From NCBI GenBank assembly GCA_003644825.1, contig QNDJ01000005.1:1-17939 (forward strand): DNA of 17,939 nucleotides. Direction: 5' to 3'. Under the pieces are notes generated by a model that was not told the DNA's origin, did no database searches, and worked only from the letters and a program-made list of their open reading frames with translations. Source of the stretch: Candidatus Zhuqueibacterota bacterium. Lineage in GTDB: Bacteria; SM23-31; B21-G16. Position 1 is the stretch's first letter; every line of letters starts with the position of its first letter. This document shows, in pieces, positions 8,206 to 15,503 of the stretch. The position numbers were made by a program, and so were the translations under genes.

Positions 8206-9816
8206 ATGAAAAAACAGGGTAAAACTCGTAGAGATTTCTTAAAAATTACAGGTGCTGGTGCAGCAGCATTAATTCTGCCTGATTATTTTATAATAAGCAA
8301 AAAGAATAAAAAACAACCAAACATTCTGTTCATTATGTCTGATGACCATACCTGTCAGGCTATAGGATGTTATGGAAGCAAAATTAATAAAACACCCAAT
8401 ATCGATAGAATCGCAGAAGAAGGAATACGTTTCAATAATTGTTTCTGCACCAACTCAATCTGTGCACCAAGCAGAGCTGTCATTTTAACCGGTAAATATA
8501 ACCATATTAATGGGGTGATTGACAATAGTACCGTTTTTGATAACAGTCAGGAAACATTTCCTAAAATATTACAAAAAGCAGGTTATCAGACAGCAATTAT
8601 TGGTAAATGGCATCTTAAAAGCGAGCCAACAGGTTTTGATTACTGGAATATCCTTCCCGGGCAGGGAGACTATTATAATCCCGACTTTATAGAAATGGGA
8701 GACAGAAAAAATTATATCGGATATGTTACAAACCTGATAACTGATTTTTCTTTAAACTGGTTAAAAAATAGGGACACTGAAAAACCTTTCTGCCTGATGA
8801 TGCATCATAAAGCAACTCATCGAAACTGGATGCCGGAAACAAAATATCTGAACCTATTTAATGATGTAAACATTCCAAAACCTGAAACTTTTTATGATGA
8901 TTACAGAACCCGCAGTGATGCTGCCCGACAACAGGAAATGTCTATAATTAAAAACCTTAATTATGCCTGGGATTTAAAGATACCAGCAACCGGTAAAAAA
9001 GAAAAACTAAACTGGGGTGAGAGAGCCCTCAATAATAAATTGAAAAGACTTACAAAAGAACAGCTGGAAGCCTGGAATCAGGCTTATGGTCCCAAAAATG
9101 AAGCCTTCAAAAAGGCAAACCTAAAAGGAAAAGACCTGGATGATTGGAAATATCAAAGGTTCATTAAAGATTATCTAAGATGTGTTGTATCAATCGATGA
9201 TAGCATAGGTAGAATTTTTGATTATCTCGACAGGACGGGACTTGCTGAAAATACTATAGTAATCTATACATCAGATCAGGGATTCTATCTTGGAGAACAT
9301 GGATGGTTTGATAAAAGATTTATGTATGAAGAATCACTCAGAATGCCATTAATCATCAGATACCCTGAAAAAATAAATGCTGGAACTGTAAATAATGATA
9401 TGGTTCTAAACCTGGATTTTGCTCCAACATTCCTTGATTATGCCGGGGCAGATATACCTGAAAGTATGCAGGGTCACTCTATGAAACCCATTCTAAGTGG
9501 AAAAACACCCGAAAACTGGAGAAAATCTATGTATTATCATTATTATGAATACCCTGCAGTTCATAGCGTGAAAAGACACTACGGAATAAGAACTCAACGA
9601 TACAAACTCATTCACTTTTATTACGATATAGAAGCATGGGAACTATATGACCTGAAAAATGACCCCCATGAATTGAATAATCTATATGGTAATCCTGAAT
9701 ACAAAGACATTGTTAAAAGACTCAAAAGGGAACTGAATGAATTAAGAAAAAAATATGGAGATTCCGATGAATTAACCAGAAAGTTCTTAAAAAAAGCACT
9801 GAACAAAAAACGATAG
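8206..9816 (+). CDS. Tat-exported type I sulfatase (arylsulfatase / mucin-desulfating type)
   Basis: This 536-residue protein opens with a twin-arginine signal (TRRDFLKITGAGAAALILP), so it is exported folded. The sulfatase domain starts at residue 38 (PNILFIMSDDH; D46 and D47 are metal ligands). The catalytic cysteine C86 lies in CAPSR, the C-x-P-S-R signature converted to formylglycine. SDQGFYLGEHG gives D357, Q358 and H365, and K370 follows in FDKR. The C-terminal part with YYHYYEYPAVHSVKRH and LYDLKNDPHELNN resembles S1 sulfatases annotated as mucin-desulfating or N-acetylglucosamine-6-sulfatase. Substrate assignment is tentative. Formylglycine must be made by FGE or anSME, and neither is in the window. 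Ribosome binding is weak (GGGAAG). It is the last gene of the plus-strand block and converges on the radical SAM gene with 31 nt between them and no visible terminator. Confidence 0.94.
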   Translation: MKKQGKTRRDFLKITGAGAAALILPDYFIISKKNKKQPNILFIMSDDHTCQAIGCYGSKINKTPNIDRIAEEGIRFNNCFCTNSICAPSRAVILTGKYNHINGVIDNSTVFDNSQETFPKILQKAGYQTAIIGKWHLKSEPTGFDYWNILPGQGDYYNPDFIEMGDRKNYIGYVTNLITDFSLNWLKNRDTEKPFCLMMHHKATHRNWMPETKYLNLFNDVNIPKPETFYDDYRTRSDAARQQEMSIIKNLNYAWDLKIPATGKKEKLNWGERALNNKLKRLTKEQLEAWNQAYGPKNEAFKKANLKGKDLDDWKYQRFIKDYLRCVVSIDDSIGRIFDYLDRTGLAENTIVIYTSDQGFYLGEHGWFDKRFMYEESLRMPLIIRYPEKINAGTVNNDMVLNLDFAPTFLDYAGADIPESMQGHSMKPILSGKTPENWRKSMYYHYYEYPAVHSVKRHYGIRTQRYKLIHFYYDIEAWELYDLKNDPHELNNLYGNPEYKDIVKRLKRELNELRKKYGDSDELTRKFLKKALNKKR

Positions 9817-9847
9817 TGGAGTTCTAAAGATAAAAAGATATATCGAA

Positions 9848-10957
9848 CTAATGAGAAATTTTCATAGTCTTACTGTCAAATAACTCATTAAGATGAAGGT
9901 TACACCTGGGGCTCCAACCGAATACTTTTTCCCATACTTCTCTTGTTTCCATACAGAGATATACAAATATATTATTGTTATATTCATTTAACCATTTAAG
10001 CATCTTAGAATAAATAGAGGTTCTTACAGGTTTAATATATCTGAATTTACCATCAGAACAGGGTATATGTTCACCATAAAGAATCTTACTTTCTGGAAAT
10101 CTATCCTTTATTATTGGTTTCAGAGAAGGAAAATACCTGAACGTCCCAAGACTTATCCAGGCGATTGAAGAAGGTTCAATTTTTTTAGATATTTTATTTA
10201 TTATATCATAATATTCGTTTTCCCAGCCTTCATAGTGTATAATCGGGTCAAAATGAAAGCCAATTTTGTAACCGGCATTCTGACATTTTAATGCAGAATC
10301 TATTCTCTCATCAAGAGATGAACAATTCTTTTCTTCGGAATCAATAATAGATTGAGGATTTAATGACCACGAAATCACAGTTCTTCCCTGATGGTCTTCA
10401 TTTAACAGACTATCTATCTTACTGGATTTTGTTTTAAGTTCAAGAATAGCATTTTTTTTGTCTTTAAATAAATTTATAAGTTCTTTATTAATGTTCATTA
10501 TTTCATCGAGAGCAATACTATCTGTAAATTCTCCTGTCCCAATCCTGAATTTATATTCTGGATAGCGAGCTAATAGTTCCCTGAACTGAACAATAAAATC
10601 CTCATAATTAACATATATACTTGTAAATGGATTATTAATATATCCCTGTAAAAAACAATAAGAACAGTCAAAAGGACAATTTTCAGCAAAAGTAGCAACA
10701 TAATAATTACAACAAATTAAACCCTTAGTGCCGGGGCATTTCTTAATGATTCTACCCTTATGTTTTCTGATATAGATTCTCCTCTTTGAATGATTTATAA
10801 GTTCATTAATATTATAATAAGTATCAAATTTTTCATTTTTATCACTATCTATAATGATAACTTCAGCTCCATTCAAATTCTTTAAGATTCTCTGTGTGAA
10901 GGAGTTTTTTAATACTTCTTTTTGAATTAAAACGAGTTCTGGCTTAAATTCAAACAT
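9848..10957 (-). CDS. SPL-family (spore photoproduct lyase-like) radical SAM protein
   Basis: The 369-residue product has the radical SAM cluster motif C94-PFD-C98-SY-C101 (C-x3-C-x2-C). The following context, CFLQGYINNPFTSIYVN, and the later GFHFDPIIHYEGWE match the spore photoproduct lyase family, which repairs the 5-thyminyl-5,6-dihydrothymine DNA lesion. Aligned by eye to the Bacillus enzyme, the position of its essential cysteine (C141) falls in RIGTGEFTDS and is not cysteine. The tyrosine after the third cluster cysteine (Y99) is phenylalanine here. It is therefore a divergent family member with unproven chemistry, and sporulation is not implied. Additional cysteines near residues 74, 82, 83 and in the C-terminal tail are unexplained. 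It starts 3 nt after the esterase stop, so it is almost certainly co-transcribed with that gene and with the ParB-like gene. Family assignment is solid; lesion-repair function is inferred. Confidence 0.88.
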   Translation of the reverse strand: MFEFKPELVLIQKEVLKNSFTQRILKNLNGAEVIIIDSDKNEKFDTYYNINELINHSKRRIYIRKHKGRIIKKCPGTKGLICCNYYVATFAENCPFDCSYCFLQGYINNPFTSIYVNYEDFIVQFRELLARYPEYKFRIGTGEFTDSIALDEIMNINKELINLFKDKKNAILELKTKSSKIDSLLNEDHQGRTVISWSLNPQSIIDSEEKNCSSLDERIDSALKCQNAGYKIGFHFDPIIHYEGWENEYYDIINKISKKIEPSSIAWISLGTFRYFPSLKPIIKDRFPESKILYGEHIPCSDGKFRYIKPVRTSIYSKMLKWLNEYNNNIFVYLCMETREVWEKVFGWSPRCNLHLNELFDSKTMKISH

Positions 10958-10960
10958 AGT

Positions 10961-11688
10961 TCATCTTGAAAAATAATAAGCATGAAAACTCAGGTGGTCC
11001 CAGTAATGAGCAGCCCAGTAACTCCAGTTATGCTGACCGGGATATTCATTATATATATGAGGAATACCCAGCTGAACAAGGTAATCGTGAAGCTGTCTGT
11101 TATCATTCAAAAGCTGGTCCTGCTGGCCACAATCAAACATAACTTTAACGCCTCTTAAACCATCTGCAACAGATAAAACTGTATTAATTCTTCCTGCACT
11201 TAAAGCAGAAGCAGAATTAAACATATCGCTGTGTCGGGCTGCAATATATAACGCTCCACCACCACCCATACTAATACCACCAATACCTCTATTTTCTTTA
11301 TCGGTAAACGTATTAAAAGACCTGTCCACAAGGTCTATTATCTCCAGAACATAATCTTCATACCTTTTGGTAGTGTCAATAGGATCATTAACATAGGGAT
11401 GGGTTCCTGCTGCAATTGACACAATATACATCTCAAATTCTACAGCACCAGTAGAAAGGTCTGCTCCAGATGACCAGTTATAGGCATCTGCTCCATATCC
11501 GTTTAAAAGGTAAAGAACCGGTGAAGGCTTCTTCTCGTTCCTCGGCGTAAATACTAAAAACAGACTCTCCTGCGAAATTGATTTACTATTAAACCTGTAA
11601 ATAATTAATCTCTCTTTATTTTCTTTACTACAATTAATAAAAAATGTTATATCGAATAAAATAATTAAATATATATATATTTTTTCAT
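10961..11688 (-). CDS. Esterase-type alpha/beta hydrolase lipoprotein, frame broken just after the start codon
   Basis: The first in-frame ATG is at 11431 (156 residues), but the same frame is open upstream to 11689. It there encodes VLYLLNGYGADAYNW, the oxyanion-loop region of the putative esterase family (PF00756), preceded by a hydrophobic stretch ending in FFINC that resembles a lipoprotein signal. No ATG, GTG or TTG exists in that extension. The only plausible start, ATG 11688-11686 (reading M-K-K), is one base out of frame and hits TAA after seven codons. One extra base, or loss of one AT unit, in the adjacent A6/(AT)6 tract would give a 242-residue lipoprotein. In that numbering S140 lies in GISMGGGG, D191 in CGQQD and H220 in PGQHNW, a full catalytic triad. 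Likely role is hydrolysis of an ester outside the cytoplasm. It lies 15 nt after the ParB-like gene. It may be a sequencing error, a pseudogene or a phase-variable gene. Confidence 0.75.
11669..11685. repeat. (AT)6 dinucleotide run joined to a T6/A6 homopolymer at the esterase start
   Basis: On the plus strand (AT)6 at 11669-11680 runs into T6 (11680-11685). On the minus strand this is A6 then alternating TA directly after the candidate ATG at 11688. Slippage-prone simple repeats at codons 2-7 sit exactly where the reading frame is broken. Confidence 0.85.
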
Positions 11689-11703
11689 TTTAACTTAACT
11701 CTA

Positions 11704-12669
11704 TTATAACATTTCAAGAATTTTTCCAAAACTTTCATTATGATACAGGTAATTAATAGCTTCAATCGCTTCTTTTAATTTTTCTTTTCTGTCTACTGAA
11801 AAGTTAAAATTTATAGCATTTCCCTCAAGAAACTCCGGAATAGACAACCTGATATAACCAGGAACCTTTATTGAATTTAGTTTCCCTTTTATTTCCCTTT
11901 CTTTCTTATATAACACTGGATATCTATTTTCCTTAACGATTTGTTTAATTTTTTCCAGTTTCTGGGAATGGGTCAACTTTTTATTTTCTTGTACATCCTT
12001 TATTCCACTAATTGACAGAAATTTTTCTAAAGTTATATTGTCTCTATGAATTATCTCTTCAAGATAAGTAAGGATAATTCTTAGATTGGAACCCTTCATT
12101 TTTAAGCTTTTCATCAAACTGTAAATCAGAGTTAATTCCGAAGGTTCAAAACGAAAGAACTGTTTTATAATGTTCGGATGTAAGTCATTCTCCACAATGT
12201 AATCTTTTATATTTTCATCAAGCTTACATAAATGAAAATACACATCAGAATAATATCCACTTATATTAAACAGCGGAAAATACTCTCTTATAACATCAGC
12301 CTTTTTTAAAGAAAAATCATTTACAAGCTTGTTTAAAACAATTGATATTTCAACAATATTTAATCTGTTTTTCTCAGTAAGAGTATCGTAAAGTTTCTTC
12401 TGGAAAATGTTATACTCAGTAATATCTTCAGAATTATAAATAATAGACTCAAATTTCTGAATGCCGATTTTCATACCCGCAAAAACTCTTTTTCGCCCAT
12501 CCACAACAATTAAATTATCCTTTTTTTTATAAAGAATAACAGGCATAAAAATACCAACTTTTTTAACCGATGAAATTATATTCTCATTCACACCAGGATA
12601 AGCAAAATCGAATAATTTATCTTCTAAGTCAATCTTTGAAATATGGACTTCCTTAAAAATTTTATTCAT
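11704..12669 (-). CDS. Orphan ParB/Spo0J-like protein
   Basis: This 321-residue protein has a ParB N-terminal domain at about residues 5-95. VDGRKRVFAGMKIG (57-69 region) occupies the place of the G-x-R-R box that binds CTP in ParB proteins, here as G58-R59-K60-R61. Residues about 100-175 resemble the ParB/KorB helix-turn-helix region (FNISGYYSDVYFHLCKLDENI, then LHPNIIKQFF). The C-terminal 70 residues (PGYIRLSIPEFLEGN onward) do not look like the ParB dimerisation domain and I do not recognise them. No parA or obvious parS site is nearby, so chromosome or plasmid partition is unlikely. It could be a CTP-dependent DNA-binding adaptor or a nuclease-like protein. Its start lies inside the end of the glycosyltransferase gene (8-nt overlap), implying translational coupling. 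The esterase and SPL-like genes follow. ParB-fold assignment is good; the role is unknown. Confidence 0.8.
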   Translation of the reverse strand: MNKIFKEVHISKIDLEDKLFDFAYPGVNENIISSVKKVGIFMPVILYKKKDNLIVVDGRKRVFAGMKIGIQKFESIIYNSEDITEYNIFQKKLYDTLTEKNRLNIVEISIVLNKLVNDFSLKKADVIREYFPLFNISGYYSDVYFHLCKLDENIKDYIVENDLHPNIIKQFFRFEPSELTLIYSLMKSLKMKGSNLRIILTYLEEIIHRDNITLEKFLSISGIKDVQENKKLTHSQKLEKIKQIVKENRYPVLYKKEREIKGKLNSIKVPGYIRLSIPEFLEGNAINFNFSVDRKEKLKEAIEAINYLYHNESFGKILEML

Positions 12670-13492
12670 TATATTTCCATTTTTTTATAATTTTGAGATA
12701 ATATTCAGCTTCTTTATATTTTTTTCTTTTCTTGAAACCATTAACAAGGATTTCGCACTTTCTAATCAATTCTTTCACAGCCAGATTTTTTTGTCGGGGT
12801 TCAAGGCTCTCATTCTTTAGTAATTTTTCAATTGAGTAAACTCTAAATCTATCATTTCCCCAGTATTTATGAGACAGCTGGTCTTTATGTCCTCCATATT
12901 TTATTATTAAAGGTTTATCAATAAAATGAACAGGATAATCCTTTGAAATCCTCAACCAGAGGTCATAATCCTCACAAACCTCCAGATTCTCATCAAAATA
13001 TCCAACTTTATCAAAAATTTCTCTTTTTATCATTACAGATGAGGCACTAATAATACACATTTCAAGAGATTTCTCAAATAAATCACCGGAAAACTTTTTA
13101 TGTTTCTTGCGGGGATTAACTCTCAAACCATTTCTTATCCAGATTTCATCTGTGTAAGAAATATGAAATTCGGGATTTTTTTTCATTTCATCAAACTGTA
13201 TTTCAAGTTTTCTTTTTTTCCATAAATCATCAGAATCCAGAAAACAGATATATTCTGAAGACGATTCCCTTATACCTCTATTTCTGGCAGAGCTAACCCC
13301 TCTGTTGTTCTGATATATATATTTTAATTTACCAGAGTATTTTCTCAGCTTTTTCTCTGTTCCATCAGTAGAACCATCATCAACAACAATAAGCTCATAA
13401 TTAGAGAAGGTTTGAGCTAAAACAGAATCAACCGCATTACAAACAAGGTCAGTCCGATTATAGGTTGGAATAATAACGCTAACATCCGGCAT
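12662..13492 (-). CDS. Family 2 glycosyltransferase (GT-A fold)
   Basis: The 276-residue protein shows all GT2 landmarks. These are VSVIIPTYNR at the N-terminus, the nucleotide-binding VVDDGSTDGT (residues 36-45), NRGVSSARNRG (63-73), the metal-binding DxD in FLDSDDLW (84-91), and the acidic ED-x-D-L-W motif at 174-179 that usually supplies the catalytic base. No transmembrane segment is apparent, so it is probably cytoplasmic, transferring a sugar from a nucleotide sugar to a surface glycan or protein acceptor; donor and acceptor cannot be read. The basic C-terminal 50 residues could contact membrane lipids (inference). It begins 1 nt after the cyclase-family stop and overlaps the ParB-like gene by 8 nt, which is tight operon packing. 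No other polysaccharide gene is in the window, so it is not part of a visible surface-glycan locus. Confidence 0.92.
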   Translation of the reverse strand: MPDVSVIIPTYNRTDLVCNAVDSVLAQTFSNYELIVVDDGSTDGTEKKLRKYSGKLKYIYQNNRGVSSARNRGIRESSSEYICFLDSDDLWKKRKLEIQFDEMKKNPEFHISYTDEIWIRNGLRVNPRKKHKKFSGDLFEKSLEMCIISASSVMIKREIFDKVGYFDENLEVCEDYDLWLRISKDYPVHFIDKPLIIKYGGHKDQLSHKYWGNDRFRVYSIEKLLKNESLEPRQKNLAVKELIRKCEILVNGFKKRKKYKEAEYYLKIIKKWKYNE

Positions 13493-13493
13493 T

Positions 13494-14279
13494 TTACTGA
13501 ATTACTGCAAAAATTCTTGCCTGACTTCCAGAAGCATTCTCTATTTTAAGAGGCGCAATTATCAGAAAAAATCCTTTTGCAGGAAGTTTATCAAGATTTG
13601 CAAGATTTTCCAGAATAAATTTTCCTGCTTTCATAAGAGTATGATGAACAGGAAAATCCTTTGAAAGTCCATAATCACCACTGAGATTATCTATTCCGAC
13701 CCCTTTGATGTTTCTTTGATTTACCAGAAACTCTACAGATTCTTTCGAAAAAGCTGGAAAATGGAGATTACCTTCTTTATCAGCATTTTTATACTTTTCA
13801 TAATCGTTCCAGTATTTACTCCATCCGGTCTTCAACAGTACTATACTCTCAGGGGGAATAGTCCCGTTTGTTGTTTCCCAATCAGTAATATCCTGAACTG
13901 TAAGAAGATAATCGGGGTTTTTGTCGCATTTTTTCTCAATATCTATTAAGATACCGTCCCCGAAAAGTTTTTTAGCATCAAGTTTATCAACAGTCAATTG
14001 ACCTTTTTCAAAGTGAGCAGGAGCATCAAAATGTGTGCCAAGATGAATCGGCGTTGAATAGGCTTCTGAAAGAACACCATCCTTCTCATAACCCGCAATT
14101 ATGGTCATTTTAAAAGGAAAATAACCAGCTCCAGGCCAGTATGGATTCTTTTCATTAAGGTTGTAAGTAAGGTCAATAATATTTGCCTTTTCAAGCCAGG
14201 TATTATCAAGTTTTGTCTTAGCACACCCCGATAATAGAAAAACAGATAAAATTACTATTAATACTTTCTTTGAAAACAT
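13494..14279 (-). CDS. Cyclase-family (kynurenine formamidase-like) lipoprotein
   Basis: This 261-residue product has a lipoprotein signal (VILSVFLLSGC, C19 lipidated) and is then a metal-dependent hydrolase of the cyclase family (PF04199). The signature HLGTHFDAPAHF gives the metal ligands H79, H83, D85 and H89. GVGIDNLSGD (193-202) and the C-terminal PLKIENASGSQARIFAV are also typical. Characterised relatives hydrolyse N-formylkynurenine, isatin or other amides and lactones, usually in the cytoplasm; membrane anchoring here points to an extracytoplasmic substrate that cannot be named. Translation should be strong given AGGAGG six nt upstream. It lies 62 nt after the M29/NicX-like gene and 1 nt before the glycosyltransferase gene. 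Family is secure; substrate is unknown. Confidence 0.9.
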   Translation of the reverse strand: MFSKKVLIVILSVFLLSGCAKTKLDNTWLEKANIIDLTYNLNEKNPYWPGAGYFPFKMTIIAGYEKDGVLSEAYSTPIHLGTHFDAPAHFEKGQLTVDKLDAKKLFGDGILIDIEKKCDKNPDYLLTVQDITDWETTNGTIPPESIVLLKTGWSKYWNDYEKYKNADKEGNLHFPAFSKESVEFLVNQRNIKGVGIDNLSGDYGLSKDFPVHHTLMKAGKFILENLANLDKLPAKGFFLIIAPLKIENASGSQARIFAVIQ

Positions 14280-14285
14280 CTTTCC

Positions 14286-14291
14286 CCTCCT
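14286..14291 (-). promoter_or_regulatory. Strong Shine-Dalgarno of the cyclase-family lipoprotein gene
   Basis: The plus strand CCTCCT is AGGAGG on the minus strand, 6 nt before ATG 14279. It is the best ribosome-binding site of the minus-strand operon; the preceding gene at 15346 shows none. Confidence 0.8.
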
Positions 14292-14341
14292 TTCCTTTAT
14301 TTATATCCAATTTAAAAATTTAATTCTGTAAACCAACACGT

Positions 14342-15346
14342 TCAGAATAGAACGTTAAAATCTCTCAGCCATTTAATAGTTTTATCTGAAAGTAGTCTTG
14401 AATTCAATTTACCATTTTTTATTATTGAAAGTTCATCAACTGTAAAAGAACAGGGGCCAAATACAACATCAAGGTGTCGTCCTTCTCTTCTACCACCAAA
14501 TGAAATATTACTTCCCAATCCTATGTGAGCAGTTCCAAGGATTTTCTCTTCTTGAATAGAATCTCTGTAGTTATAAATTGTTTTATATGGTGAAATACCA
14601 AATGATATTTCCCCAATATACTCTAATTCTGGATATCCATCTATCAGGTTAATGAATTTTTTACATTCAGGTTCAATAAATATCCTATCATTTTTAACCT
14701 TAAAAATAGCTCTATTATTATCTTTAGATATTCCAAGATGTTTTACTTTAATATTAGAATAGAGATAACCATTAATACTCTCTTCTTTGAGTCCGAAAGA
14801 AATCTCTCCTGCAGGAAAGTTTCCTCCGGTACCCGGTTTACTATAATCTCCATCCTCAAAAAATACACCATTTACTTCTGCAGTTAGATATGTTTTTTCA
14901 GATGTAACAATAATACTTTTGACATTTTTAAGATGTTTCTTAAGATCCTCACAGATCAATTTTAGTTTTGAGGGTTCAGCAAGGCAGGGACCATCCGCAA
15001 GCATTTTTAGGGTTCCAGAATACGAGCACAACCTCTTCTTTAACCTGTGTTTGGCTATCCATCTTTCCCTTTTGTGCCATATTGAATTTCTCAGAAAAAA
15101 AATTATCACATTATGGGTATTATCAAGCATCTTCTCAAGGATTGTTTCTGGAATTACAACACCATCATAATCAATTTTTAATTCAGCAAAATTTAAATTC
15201 CTCTTTCTTACTAAAAGTTTTAATTCTTTAATTATATTCCTTCTGGATGATTCAAAACAGACTAAAACGGCATCATTATTATTAACACAAAGATAGCTAA
15301 AAAGAAGGTTATATAAGCCCTTAAATCTATAATTAACTTGATTCAT
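14342..15346 (-). CDS. M29 aminopeptidase / NicX-like metallohydrolase (COG2309)
   Basis: The 334-residue protein has a divergent N-terminal half and a C-terminal half with the metal-site motifs of the M29 aminopeptidase T/NicX group. These are GTGGNFPAGEISFG (E181), EYIGEISFGISP (E246), GTAHIGLGSN (H274) and RHLDVVFG (H291, D293). These match the M29 dinuclear metal ligands Glu, Glu, His, His, Asp. The tyrosine that M29 enzymes carry seven residues after the first histidine is I281 here, so peptidase activity should not be assumed. NicX-type ring-cleaving dioxygenases share this fold. No signal peptide is seen, so it is probably cytoplasmic. It is the first gene of the minus-strand block. 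A divergent 156-nt AT-rich region separates it from comM, with no convincing promoter or ribosome-binding site on its side. Confidence 0.75.
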   Translation of the reverse strand: MNQVNYRFKGLYNLLFSYLCVNNNDAVLVCFESSRRNIIKELKLLVRKRNLNFAELKIDYDGVVIPETILEKMLDNTHNVIIFFLRNSIWHKRERWIAKHRLKKRLCSYSGTLKMLADGPCLAEPSKLKLICEDLKKHLKNVKSIIVTSEKTYLTAEVNGVFFEDGDYSKPGTGGNFPAGEISFGLKEESINGYLYSNIKVKHLGISKDNNRAIFKVKNDRIFIEPECKKFINLIDGYPELEYIGEISFGISPYKTIYNYRDSIQEEKILGTAHIGLGSNISFGGRREGRHLDVVFGPCSFTVDELSIIKNGKLNSRLLSDKTIKWLRDFNVLF

Positions 15347-15425
15347 AATTCTACATACAATTATTTATCTGAATATAATTTATTTTTTTCTATATTTTAA
15401 AGGAAAAATTTACTCTTTATATTTG

Positions 15426-15454
15426 TTGACTTATTAACTTTTCTTTAGTATATT
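15426..15454 (+). promoter_or_regulatory. Sigma70-type promoter for the comM operon
   Basis: TTGACT (15426-15431), a 17-nt spacer and TATATT (15449-15454) match the -35 and -10 consensus at five of six bases each. Predicted transcription start is near 15461, giving a leader of about 40 nt before ATG 15503. Confidence 0.7.
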
Positions 15455-15491
15455 CATATAACTTCATACAATTAAAAATCCTATCTAAAAA

Positions 15492-15503
15492 ATGAAAAAG
15501 TAA
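15492..15503 (+). other. Possible three-codon minicistron overlapping the comM start
   Basis: ATG-AAA-AAG-TAA ends with its TAA sharing the A of ATG 15503 (TAATG). It might couple or regulate translation of comM, or be chance in AT-rich DNA. No experimental or comparative support is visible. Confidence 0.2.

Noticed and set aside
9848-10957. Radical SAM gene as the anaerobic sulfatase-maturing enzyme for the adjacent sulfatase
   Set aside because: It has a single C-x3-C-x2-C cluster, no SPASM-type cysteine region, clear SPL-family segments, and lies on the opposite strand in a different operon.
11704-12669. ParB-like gene as part of a plasmid or chromosome partition locus
   Set aside because: No parA gene is nearby, I noticed no parS-like palindrome, and the CTP box and C-terminus differ from partition ParB.
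14338-14355. Inverted repeat ACGTTC/GAACGT at the end of the M29/NicX-like gene as a terminator
   Set aside because: The stem is only 6 bp with no T-tract and the downstream gene is probably in the same operon.
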